A stretch of 29,658 nt of DNA from assembly GCA_016867055.1 (NCBI GenBank), contig VGKN01000001.1, positions 1 to 29,658 of the forward strand, in the 5' to 3' direction. Every line of letters begins with the position of its first letter. Position 1 is the first letter of the stretch. The notes below the pieces were generated by a model. That model made no database searches and was not told the DNA's origin. It was given only the letters and a program-made list of their open reading frames with translations. Source of the stretch: Candidatus Omnitrophota bacterium. GTDB taxonomy: Bacteria > Omnitrophota > Koll11 > VGKN01. Both the position numbers and the translations under genes were made by a program. Shown piece after piece: positions 6,635-13,214 of the stretch.

Positions 6635-7246
6635 TTGGAATTTTACTCAAAGGGCTACACAAAATCAATGGAGGACTTGATAAATGAACTTGTAAAGATG
6701 CCCGGCATTGGTCCTAGGACTGCAGAGAGACTTGCTTTTTATATCCTCAAGATATCAAAAGAACAGGCAAGGGCTCTCTCAGATTCTATACTTGCTCTAA
6801 AAGATAAAGTAGTTTTATGTAAGAATTGTTTTAATTTATCAGAAGATGAAACTTGCAGAATTTGTAAAGACCCAACAAGAGATGCCTCTATCTTATGCGT
6901 TGTTGAAGAGTCCAAAGACATCATAGCGATAGAAAAGACTCAAGGATACAAGGGATTATACCATGTGCTCTTGGGAGTATTATCCCCACTTGATGGCATA
7001 GGTCCCGATGATTTAAAGATAAAGGAATTAATCCCAAGAATCAAATCTTCTATAATAAAAGAACTCATTATAGCCACAAGCTCAAGCACCGAAGGGGAGG
7101 CAACTGCATTATATCTTACAAAGCTTATAAAACCCTTGGGAGTAAAACTTACAAGAATAGCCTATGGTATACCCGTTGGAACCAACCTTGACTACACGGA
7201 CCAGGCAACCCTTGCAAGGGCACTGGAAGGTAGAACGGAGCTTTAG
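6635..7246 (+). CDS. recR: Recombination mediator protein RecR
   Basis: RecR acts with RecO (and RecF) to load RecA on gapped DNA. The 203 residues match the family length. In order there is a helix-hairpin-helix (LVKMPGIGPRTAERLAF), a C4 zinc finger (CKNCFNLSEDETCRIC), and a Toprim domain (ILCVVEESKDIIAIE), ending with the Walker-like C-terminal segment ALEGRTEL. The TTG at 6635 is supported by AAAGGGG about 6 bp upstream, inside the end of dnaX. A later ATG at 6668 would remove part of the usual N-terminus. Confidence 0.96.
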   Translation: MEFYSKGYTKSMEDLINELVKMPGIGPRTAERLAFYILKISKEQARALSDSILALKDKVVLCKNCFNLSEDETCRICKDPTRDASILCVVEESKDIIAIEKTQGYKGLYHVLLGVLSPLDGIGPDDLKIKELIPRIKSSIIKELIIATSSSTEGEATALYLTKLIKPLGVKLTRIAYGIPVGTNLDYTDQATLARALEGRTEL

Positions 7247-7250
7247 TAGC

Positions 7251-7279
7251 TTGACAACATTGAATTCTCTCTTTAATAT
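7251..7279 (+). promoter_or_regulatory. Sigma-70-type promoter
   Basis: TTGACA (7251-7256), a 17-bp spacer, and TAATAT (7274-7279). It sits just after recR and would give the next gene its own transcript. Confidence 0.75.
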
Positions 7280-7316
7280 ATATTAGAATGGATTTTTTAA
7301 AAAGGGGGAGAAAAAT

Positions 7317-7766
7317 ATGGTTACAAAGCCAATAGATAAAAGGACAAGATACCTTATTCATAATGAATTCCAGATGGATTCAGTAAGGATAGTATTATTT
7401 TTTACGATATTTGTTGCAATTATTGGTATGGGATTAGCTTACCGTGGAGTCTGGTTGACTGTTCAGAAATTAGGTCTGGAGAAATACGATGTCCTTGAGC
7501 TATTTCTTCAGACAGTTAGTTTTTTGATTCTATTTGAACTTTTGATTCTTCTTCCAGTTGTAGTAGTATCAGTAATATATCTAACCCACAGAATAGTAGG
7601 GCCTCTCGTAAGGATAGAGAAGGAGTTGCATCACTTAGCAGAAGGCAATTTTGATATCAAATTGAGCTTAAGAAAAAGCGATGAATTGAAGACCCTTGCT
7701 AGTGTTATTAACCGGATAGCAGAGGGTCTTAGAAAACTCACCAAGGAGAGTAAACTTTTAAAATAA
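7317..7766 (+). CDS. Small membrane protein with a HAMP-like domain
   Basis: The 149-residue product has two transmembrane helices (about 22-46 and 58-85), then a HAMP-like linker (HRIVGPLVRIEKELHHLAEGNFDIKLSLRKSDELKTLASVINRIAEGL). It ends soon after, with no kinase, cyclase or methyl-accepting domain. HAMP modules normally pass signals from a membrane sensor to an output domain, so this may work with a partner or as a membrane scaffold. The start ATG follows AAGGGGGAG. A consensus promoter precedes it. A shorter two-helix protein with a similar juxtamembrane pattern lies at 23191. Confidence 0.8.
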   Translation: MVTKPIDKRTRYLIHNEFQMDSVRIVLFFTIFVAIIGMGLAYRGVWLTVQKLGLEKYDVLELFLQTVSFLILFELLILLPVVVVSVIYLTHRIVGPLVRIEKELHHLAEGNFDIKLSLRKSDELKTLASVINRIAEGLRKLTKESKLLK

Positions 7767-7796
7767 GATTTCTCGCTCCTTGAAAAGTTTGTCCAC

Positions 7797-8162
7797 TCCC
7801 CCCTAGCTCAGCAGGTAGAGCAGATGGCTGTTCCGAGGCACGAAGCGCAATGAGCAGCTCCTGCAGGAAACTGCAGGATGAAAAAGCGCCCGCCATAATA
7901 AAAGGTGGGCTCGCCACGATTTGTGGCGAGGGCTAATTCAGGGAAACCCCTGTCGTTTTGCCTCGCAAAAGCGAGGCAAAACGAAACAGCAGGGGTAATC
8001 CTGAGCTATCCGTTTAATTCGGAGAGTGCAGAGACTATACACCCGCTACCTAAATCCTGAACGAAGTCAAAGGATATGGTAAAGAGATAGTCCGAGTCCG
8101 ATAGTAATATCGGGATACTTGTAACCATCGTGTCGCAAGTTCGAGTCTTGCGGGGGGAGCCA
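7797..8162 (+). tRNA. tRNA-Asn(GTT) interrupted by a group I intron
   Basis: The 5' exon is 7797-7831 and the 3' exon 8122-8162. Acceptor TCCCCCC pairs with GGGGGGA, followed by discriminator G and encoded CCA. D stem GCTC/GAGC, anticodon stem GATGG/CCATC and T stem GCAAG/CTTGC all pair. The spliced anticodon loop is CTGTTAA, anticodon GTT. The junction falls between anticodon bases 35 and 36. A standard tRNA scan may miss this gene. Confidence 0.93.
7832..8121 (+). ncRNA. Group I self-splicing intron in the tRNA-Asn anticodon loop
   Basis: A 290-nt intron with no ORF. The 5' exon ends in U and the intron ends in G, as required. P1: exon GGCTGT (7826-7831) pairs with the internal guide GCAGCT (7854-7859), placing the expected G-U wobble at the splice site. 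P2: CCTGCAG-GAAA-CTGCAGG (7860-7877). P4: TCAGG (7938-7942) with CCTGA (8000-8004), inside P and Q elements AATTCAGGGAAA and AATCCTGAGC. P6: TCCG/CGGA. P7: GACTAT (8033-8038) with ATAGTC (8087-8092), in the R element GTGCAGAGACTATA. P8: ATCC/GGAT. P9: CCGAT/ATCGG. The core resembles the small tRNA introns of cyanobacteria (IC3-like). P3 was not resolved by eye. Confidence 0.93.
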
Positions 8163-8374
8163 AAAATTGGGGCCGATTTATTTGGCCCCGTTTTTATTTT
8201 TGGCGACACCCAAAAGACGAAAACTTAAGGGATGTGGGGAGATTGTCCCCACGCTGTCGGGGTGACAGTCCCGAGACTTCGGGACGCCAAAGGGGCAGAG
8301 CCCCTATGGGGAGGAGTCCCAATTTATTGGGACGATGACAAGTTCTAGGCCAAAGGCCGGAGTCTTGCGGGGGG
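8143..8374 (+). mobile_element. Hairpin-rich stretch bounded by duplicated tRNA-Asn 3' ends
   Basis: GAGTCTTGCGGGGGG at 8143-8157 recurs at 8360-8374 (period 217 bp). The distal copy is preceded by CAAGTTC (8339-8345) and then a 14-nt insert with GGCC-AAA-GGCC, as if a hairpin had entered the T loop. Between the copies are at least four hairpins: GTGGGGA/TCCCCAC, GTCCCGA/TCGGGAC, GGGGC/GCCCC and GTCCCAAT/ATTGGGAC. Confidence 0.7.
8169..8196 (+). terminator. Intrinsic terminator of tRNA-Asn
   Basis: GGGGCC (8169-8174) pairs with GGCCCC (8184-8189), followed by GTTTTTATTTTT. Confidence 0.85.
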
Positions 8375-8396
8375 GGAGGGGGACCATGTTTGATGA

Positions 8397-8428
8397 GCCC
8401 TTACTCCTAGGAGTAAGGGCTTTTTCTT
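8397..8428 (+). terminator. Strong intrinsic terminator
   Basis: A 10-bp stem GCCCTTACTC/GAGTAAGGGC with loop CTAG, then TTTTTCTTT. It is followed by GCAGGGCTTGCGGCTGGG. Both the CTAG-loop terminator and that motif recur on the minus strand near 14411-14500. Confidence 0.8.
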
Positions 8429-8533
8429 TAAAAATCGCAGGGCTTGCGGCTGGGCGACAGCAACGCCAATTTTAGAAAAGGTTGGATAAGCCCTATTTGG
8501 TATTACTATATTAAAATGTAGAAAAAAAAATAT

Positions 8534-8562
8534 TTGACATACCTTTGTTTATATGTTATACT
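8534..8562 (+). promoter_or_regulatory. Sigma-70-type promoter of the vapBC operon
   Basis: Perfect TTGACA (8534-8539), a 17-bp spacer, and TATACT (8557-8562), 24 bp upstream of the antitoxin start. The AGAAAGGGGGG Shine-Dalgarno follows. Confidence 0.85.
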
Positions 8563-8586
8563 TTTTGCAGAAAGGGGGGATAAGAT

Positions 8587-8823
8587 ATGACTACTGCAGT
8601 TGTAACCACAAAGGGACAAATTGTAATACCTTCAAAGATTCGCCGAAGGCTCAATATAAAAAGAGGAACAAAGCTATATATTGAAGAAAGAGGCGATGAG
8701 TTAATTCTTAAAGCAGTTACTCCAGGATATTTTGAAAAAATCGCTGGAGTATTACAGACTAAAGGGAAATTGTCAAAGGCACTACTTGAAGAACGTGCTA
8801 AAGACAAAGAAAGAGAGGCTTAA
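8587..8823 (+). CDS. AbrB/MazE-fold antitoxin (VapB type)
   Basis: The 78-residue protein has an N-terminal swapped-hairpin AbrB domain, with the signature TTKGQIVIPSKIRRRLNIKRGTKL (residues 7-30), and a C-terminal tail that should bind and neutralise the partner toxin (KGKLSKALLEERAKDKEREA). It starts at ATG 8587, seven bases after a strong AGAAAGGGGGGATA Shine-Dalgarno. The stop is 4 bp before the VapC start. Antitoxins of this class usually bind their own promoter, with the toxin as co-repressor; autoregulation at the promoter ending at 8562 is inferred. Confidence 0.92.
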   Translation: MTTAVVTTKGQIVIPSKIRRRLNIKRGTKLYIEERGDELILKAVTPGYFEKIAGVLQTKGKLSKALLEERAKDKEREA

Positions 8824-8826
8824 GCT

Positions 8827-9225
8827 ATGATAAGAGTTCTTGATGCCCATGGCCTCTTAGTTTTTTTAGAAAAAGAGGCTGGATTTGAAAAGGTTGAGTC
8901 TTTTTTTGTTAATGCCGTAGAAAAAGATAATTATTTGTTAATGACATCGGTGAATTATGGAGAAGTATACTATATTGTTTTACGTGAATGCGGACAAGAG
9001 AAAGCAAATGAAATTGAAAAAATAATTCGGACCCTCCCCATAGAAATAGTTAATGTAGATATACATATTGCCAAAGAATCCGCCCGTTTTAAAGCCACAA
9101 AGAAAATTTCTTATGCCGATTGTTTTGCTGCTGCTCTAGCAAAACTTCGTAAAGGAGAAGTTATAACTGGTGATAAAGAATTTAAAATGTTTGAGAACGA
9201 GGTAAAGATAGCGTGGATAATTTAG
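8827..9225 (+). CDS. PIN-domain ribonuclease toxin (VapC type)
   Basis: The 132-residue product has the four acidic PIN positions: D6 in VLDAHGLL, a Glu in SVNYGEVYY, and the aspartates of ISYADCFAAALA and TGDKEFK. VapC toxins are magnesium-dependent RNases that often cut tRNA or rRNA. The usual second-strand motif DTSALL is here DAHGLL, but the acidic set is complete. The gene overlaps the next one by 13 bp, implying translational coupling of toxin and GHKL protein. Confidence 0.92.
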   Translation: MIRVLDAHGLLVFLEKEAGFEKVESFFVNAVEKDNYLLMTSVNYGEVYYIVLRECGQEKANEIEKIIRTLPIEIVNVDIHIAKESARFKATKKISYADCFAAALAKLRKGEVITGDKEFKMFENEVKIAWII

Positions 9226-11570
9226 ATTTATTACTGAAATTAGTAAGAGCCGAGGACGAAGAAGCAGTTAGTAAAATAATTTCTAACCATCCCATATTAA
9301 AGAAAGATGAAAATTGGAAACCACTTGCAGGAGAACATTCAAACATTGGTCTTGCGCATGCTCAACAGGCAAGTCCTATTCCTGCTTTAATAGAAAAACC
9401 AGTCAACTCGATAGATGCTCTTTTAACAAAAGAATGTATACTAAAAGGCATCGATCCTGAAGGACAGAACGCGCCATCTAGTATCCAAGAAGCTGGGGAG
9501 AATTTTTTTGGCATAGAAAGAGGAAATTTTACTGAAATTACAGAGAAGCGATTACGTGAAATTGCAGAGAATATCCAGATAATTGCTGAAGGTACCAGAC
9601 AAAATCCAAATATAATAATTTATGATAATGGAGAAGGACAGCATCCATCTGATTTTGAAAAAACCTTTCTATATCGTTCAAGAGAGAATAAAATCAAAAT
9701 AAAATTTGTCCAGGGTAAATTTAATATGGGCGGCACAGGTGCATTATGTTTCTGTGGGTCAAACAAATATCAACTCATATTATCTCGTCGCCACCTTTCG
9801 TTATTAAATGGAAAACAAGACTTTTATGGTTTTACATTAGTTAGACTTCATCAGGTATGGAGTATCGGTGAATATAAAACTCCATGGTATGAATATTGTA
9901 TTGATAAGAATGGAGAGATTTTTTCTTTTTCAGCCAAAGAGTTAGATTTAGGATTATTTAGAAGAAAATTCCAAACAGGAACATATATAAAGCTTTTCAA
10001 TTACGATTTGCCAGACCGCTCTGATATAACACTCGGGCTTTGGAGGGCTCTAAATAGATATTTATATTATCCGGCTTTACCGGTTCTTTTATATGAAAAG
10101 AGAAATTATAGAGGTCATGCAGAAACAAAACTAATGCTTGGAAATAAAATGAGAGTTATGAAAGATGAAAGGGAACAAAAAGAAACCTCATTTCCTTTAG
10201 AAATAAATTTTAAAGGTCTAAAATTTCCTGGAGAAGTTACGGTTTTTAAAGACGAGGTGGACAAAAATGAATTTGTAGAAAAACTTGCTGTAATATTTAC
10301 AATAAATGGTCAGGTACACGATTATCTTAGTAGTTCTTTTATTGCTTCAAAGAATGGCGCAAATTTACCGTATCTTAGTGGTTCTCTTTTAGTTAACATT
10401 GATTGTAGCAATATTTCTCCTTCTGCCCACTATGATTTATTTATGTCTTCAAGAGATAGAAGGCGTGATACTGAAATGAAACGTGAGTTAGACGATGAAA
10501 TTGCAAAAGAACTAAGAGACCTCGATATTTTACGTCAGCTTAATGAAAAGAGACGCGACGAGAAAATATTTAAGAATCCGAAAGATGAAAATTTCTTAAA
10601 AAGGGTTATGGGTAGACTGATCAGGAAGAATGAAGAAATTAGTAAATTATTAGGGCTTAATGGAGAAATAGCTAGCAATATTATTAAAAAAACACTTGAG
10701 AGGAGAATTAAGAAAGAAGGCTCGATATTCAAACCAAAACGTTATCCCTCTTTTGTGCGGTTTAAAAAGATAGCACCGGGTAATATTAAAATGTTGCCTC
10801 AAAATGGAGAGTGTAAGTTATTTTTAGAGACAGATGTAGAAGATGAATATCTTATAAGGCCAAGGGATCAAGGTGAGTTAAAAATTACTTTTGAAAAGCC
10901 GCATTTAGGCGGTGGTGGAGAGAAAGAGGATAAAGAGGGTTCCGATGAAGATGTCTTTGATGTAAATGTTGTTGGACCTACACAAGGAGAAATAAAATTA
11001 AGAATAAAAACAAAAAAAGAGTTGCCGGTAGGTACAACTGTTACGGTTAATATTGAATTATCTTCTCCAGGGGGACCACACACATTGACTGCTTTTGTAA
11101 AAATTGATAATCCGATTAAAGAGGCAAAAGAAGAAGAAATTGAATCTCGCTTGACATATCGACTCCCTGAAATTATAGAAATATACAGAGAAAAGAAAGA
11201 AGACAGAGATACGCCAACGTGGAATGATAAAGATTATAATTGGTGTGGTGAGGATATATGTAAAATTTGGCAATCAAGCGATGAAAAAAGCCTTGTCGAT
11301 GCGGTGGCAATTAATATGGATGCAGATGCGCTTCATGATTACATTCGCAAAAGAAAACTAACAGACCGACAAATTGAGAATACAACAAGATTATACAGAA
11401 TCGGCGTTTATTTAATTTCTTTAATAATATATTTTCAAATTTCGCATAGGGAGGATATAGAAAATAAAGAGGAATTGGTATCATATTTGATGAAAGGAGT
11501 CGGTAAGATAATAATTCATGTTGTTATTAATGAGGAAATAATTAAAGAGATAGAAAAAGAGGAAATTTAG
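9213..11570 (+). CDS. GHKL-fold ATPase protein, unknown function
   Basis: The 785-residue product has a Bergerat-fold ATPase at the N-terminus. The N box is EKPVNSIDALL (E61, N65, D68), the G1 box YDNGEGQ (D138, G140, G142), and the G2 box GKFNMGGTGA (about 168-177). Such folds occur in Hsp90, MutL, gyrase B and MORC. No kinase phospho-acceptor or MutL endonuclease domain is visible. A charged helical region spans about 425-510, then a beta-rich Ig-like segment (about 535-640) with a GGGGEKEDKEGSDED linker, and a C-terminal domain with WNDKDYNWCGEDICKIW. The GTG start at 9213 lies inside vapC. MORC-like GHKL proteins do occur in defence islands; a defence role here is inference. Confidence 0.85.
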   Translation: MDNLDLLLKLVRAEDEEAVSKIISNHPILKKDENWKPLAGEHSNIGLAHAQQASPIPALIEKPVNSIDALLTKECILKGIDPEGQNAPSSIQEAGENFFGIERGNFTEITEKRLREIAENIQIIAEGTRQNPNIIIYDNGEGQHPSDFEKTFLYRSRENKIKIKFVQGKFNMGGTGALCFCGSNKYQLILSRRHLSLLNGKQDFYGFTLVRLHQVWSIGEYKTPWYEYCIDKNGEIFSFSAKELDLGLFRRKFQTGTYIKLFNYDLPDRSDITLGLWRALNRYLYYPALPVLLYEKRNYRGHAETKLMLGNKMRVMKDEREQKETSFPLEINFKGLKFPGEVTVFKDEVDKNEFVEKLAVIFTINGQVHDYLSSSFIASKNGANLPYLSGSLLVNIDCSNISPSAHYDLFMSSRDRRRDTEMKRELDDEIAKELRDLDILRQLNEKRRDEKIFKNPKDENFLKRVMGRLIRKNEEISKLLGLNGEIASNIIKKTLERRIKKEGSIFKPKRYPSFVRFKKIAPGNIKMLPQNGECKLFLETDVEDEYLIRPRDQGELKITFEKPHLGGGGEKEDKEGSDEDVFDVNVVGPTQGEIKLRIKTKKELPVGTTVTVNIELSSPGGPHTLTAFVKIDNPIKEAKEEEIESRLTYRLPEIIEIYREKKEDRDTPTWNDKDYNWCGEDICKIWQSSDEKSLVDAVAINMDADALHDYIRKRKLTDRQIENTTRLYRIGVYLISLIIYFQISHREDIENKEELVSYLMKGVGKIIIHVVINEEIIKEIEKEEI

Positions 11571-11588
11571 TCTTGTCCGACCTATCCT

Positions 11589-11622
11589 AAAATCGGCTCT
11601 ACCACCACCCAGCGCCGATTTT
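11589..11622 (+). terminator. Hairpin after the GHKL gene
   Basis: A 9-bp perfect stem AAAATCGGC/GCCGATTTT with a 16-nt loop, 18 bp past the stop. The final T run is part of the stem. Probable operon terminator. Confidence 0.55.
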
Positions 11623-11624
11623 GT

Positions 11625-11770
11625 AAATGGGATGGTTCTAATTTTTTGAATCGGTCGCTTCTAATTTTTGTCGCGCTGTATAAGATCCGCCAGGCTTTGC
11701 GGTGGGAAAAATAGAAACATTCCATTTTTAGTGTTATTAAAAAATAGATAAAGAAGCGTGACCCTTTTTT
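11625..11770 (+). repeat. Structured direct repeat, copy 1
   Basis: About 145 bp, closely matching 14942-15088. It would fold with an outer stem GGTCGCTTCT (11653-11662) pairing with AGAAGCGTGACC, an inner CCGCC/GGTGG hairpin, and a T tract (11764-11769), so it ends like an intrinsic terminator. Differences from copy 2 often preserve pairing. Confidence 0.75.
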
Positions 11771-11849
11771 CTCTCTAATTTAAGTAAGTAAGAAAAGAGA
11801 ATTCTGAGGAAATAAGAAATAAGTATTGTGTCCCCGATTTGACCTCGAA

Positions 11850-12037
11850 GAGGGGGCATAAAGCGAGCCTCTATTTATGGATTAGCCGAGCGCTATAACA
11901 CGCACTGCGCGGGAAAAAAGCAAGAACTTCTCGGCTCAAGCACTGGGCGGGGCACTTATAAATCTTTTCTCTTGCAACCATGTATAGTATTAGGTAAAAT
12001 TATAGGGAAAGTTTGAGAATTAAACGAAGGGGGAGCC
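11850..12037 (+). ncRNA. Candidate structured RNA, copy A
   Basis: About 188 nt with no ORF, matching the minus-strand copy at 14513-14696 at roughly 80 percent by eye. Conserved blocks are GGCATAAAGCGAGCCTCTAT, CCGAGCGCTATAACA, and TTATAGGGAAAGTTTGAGA, ending in GGGAGCC. It is followed by ATATCCGAA-CTTT-TTCGGATAT (12048-12069) and a 14-bp GAAA-loop stem. The + orientation is inferred because in both copies the conserved GGGAGCC end leads into terminator-like hairpins. No match to 6S, tmRNA, SRP or RNase P RNA was recognised. Confidence 0.5.
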
Positions 12038-12074
12038 AATTTAGACAATATCCGAACTTTTTCGGATATGGACG

Positions 12075-12106
12075 AAATCCCTCAATCTGAAAAGATTGAG
12101 GGATTT
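12075..12106 (+). terminator. Long GAAA-capped hairpin after RNA copy A
   Basis: A perfect 14-bp stem, AAATCCCTCAATCT with AGATTGAGGGATTT, with loop GAAA. There is no T tract beyond the stem itself. Confidence 0.5.
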
Positions 12107-12295
12107 ATGGTTAGAGGGTAACAAAAATTACTTAAAAAGGGGCGCTGTTCCCATTTTCAAAATAGGTATTGTGTCCCCTAATTTCTTTATTAGGAGGAAT
12201 ATGAATCAATCACAATTTATGGAGATTACTTTTTAAAAGATCAAACAAAAAGAGCCTTAACCTTACTAAAGGAAAAAGCACCAGAAGCGCTTGAA

Positions 12296-12697
12296 TTGAT
12301 TAAAAAAGGAATAGACGATATTATACAGGGTGGTTCAAATTTTGTAACTACAAGAGGCATTGAACTGTTTGGAAAGGCTACCTGCTATGTCAGAAAGGAA
12401 GATGTAGCAAGATTAAAAGACTTAATAAGGTATGCAGGTGGCTTAGCACACGAATCATATCATTGTAAACTTTATATGGATTATCAAAAAGAACACCCAG
12501 AGACCAAAAAAGTTCCAAAATCTGCGCATTCTGGAGAAGATGCAGAAAGACAATGTTTGAAATACGAAATAGAGGTTTTAAAGAAACTTGGAGCAGATAA
12601 AAAGTTAATAGATTATCTTGAAAATAGAGCAATGAAAACAAGGTGGTGGGAAGTTCCATCTGAGTTGCGGGAGGATGATGTACTTAGACAGCTCTGA
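12296..12697 (+). CDS. Small HExxH (zincin-like) protein, start disrupted
   Basis: The 133 listed residues contain GLAHESYHCKLYMDY, an HExxH zinc motif (H52, E53, H56 from the TTG at 12296), and 27 residues on EDAERQC with a candidate third ligand E84. This suggests a small metallopeptidase; no family was identified. TTG 12296 has no Shine-Dalgarno and coding sequence clearly continues upstream in the same frame (YGDYFLKDQTKRALTLLKEK from about 12218) without any ATG, GTG or TTG. A good Shine-Dalgarno (TAGGAGGA) and ATG at 12201 lie in a different frame and stop at 12236. The simplest reading is a frameshift near 12215, in the genome or the assembly; otherwise initiation is non-canonical. Confidence 0.65.
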   Translation: MIKKGIDDIIQGGSNFVTTRGIELFGKATCYVRKEDVARLKDLIRYAGGLAHESYHCKLYMDYQKEHPETKKVPKSAHSGEDAERQCLKYEIEVLKKLGADKKLIDYLENRAMKTRWWEVPSELREDDVLRQL

Positions 12698-12797
12698 AGA
12701 GAGGTAAAAACAGGGACAGCGATATTTTGGAAGTTTTTAAAAGGAGATGGTTTTATTTTTATTCTTTATGGAGGTAAAATATGTTTAGAAAATTCAG

Positions 12798-12871
12798 GGG
12801 CACAATACCCAATTAAGTGTGGCGTAGAAGAAATAAGTGTTGTGTCCCCGAATTAGTCTTGTGTCCCCGAA
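12798..12871. repeat. Cluster of TTGTGTCCCCGAATT repeats
   Basis: GTTGTGTCCCCGAATTAG (about 12837) is followed by TTGTGTCCCCGAATTAG, and an inverted version (GGGGCACAATAC) sits about 35 bp upstream. Related copies occur near 11825, 12163 and 15103. Short, oriented repeats of this kind recall REP sequences mobilised by RAYT/Y1 transposases; a degenerate Y1-like ORF lies at 20429-20731. The stretch 12700-12995 has no gene. Confidence 0.6.
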
Positions 12872-12995
12872 TTAGTCCCTTGCATTTTAGCCTCCTTCAG
12901 GTTAAAATATCAATACACTGTAAGCAATATAATATAAGAATTTATCTTATAATATAATATTAGCAATATATTATGACTATGTCAAGGAGAAAAAA

Positions 12996-13190
12996 TTGCT
13001 AGCTCAGAATATTAAGAAATTAAGAAAACAGCATAAACTTTCTCAAGAGAACCTTGCTAAGAAAGCAGGGATTACTTATAGCACCCTTATAAAAATTGAA
13101 TCTGGAGCAAATAAAAACCCAACTTTAGATACACTTAAGAAGATTTCTTCAGCTTTAGATGTTACTATTGATTCACTTTTGAAACAATAA
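12996..13190 (+). CDS. XRE-family HTH transcriptional regulator
   Basis: The 64-residue product is a single Cro/C1 helix-turn-helix domain: QNIKKLRKQHKLSQENLAKK, then AGITYSTLIKIESG as the recognition region, and LDTLKKISSALDVTIDSLL. The TTG start has AAGGAGA five bases upstream. An AT-rich imperfect inverted repeat (TATAATATAAG...CTTATAATATA, about 12928-12956) precedes it and may be its operator. It leads two further genes in the same orientation and probably controls them, as in many phage-like, toxin-antitoxin and defence cassettes. Confidence 0.9.
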   Translation: MLAQNIKKLRKQHKLSQENLAKKAGITYSTLIKIESGANKNPTLDTLKKISSALDVTIDSLLKQ

Positions 13191-13214
13191 ATCTAAAAAT
13201 GTCGGAGGAATAAA

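Noticed and set aside
6668..7246. Alternative recR start at ATG 6668
   Set aside because: It loses part of the normal N-terminus and lacks the AAAGGGG site that precedes TTG 6635.
8228..8332. Series of hairpins that could suggest a CRISPR array
   Set aside because: The hairpins differ in sequence and spacing and there are no unique spacers or cas genes.
11850..12037. Possible 6S RNA, tmRNA, SRP RNA or RNase P RNA
   Set aside because: The universally conserved blocks of those RNAs were not found, and two diverged copies in opposite orientation are unlike single-copy housekeeping RNAs.
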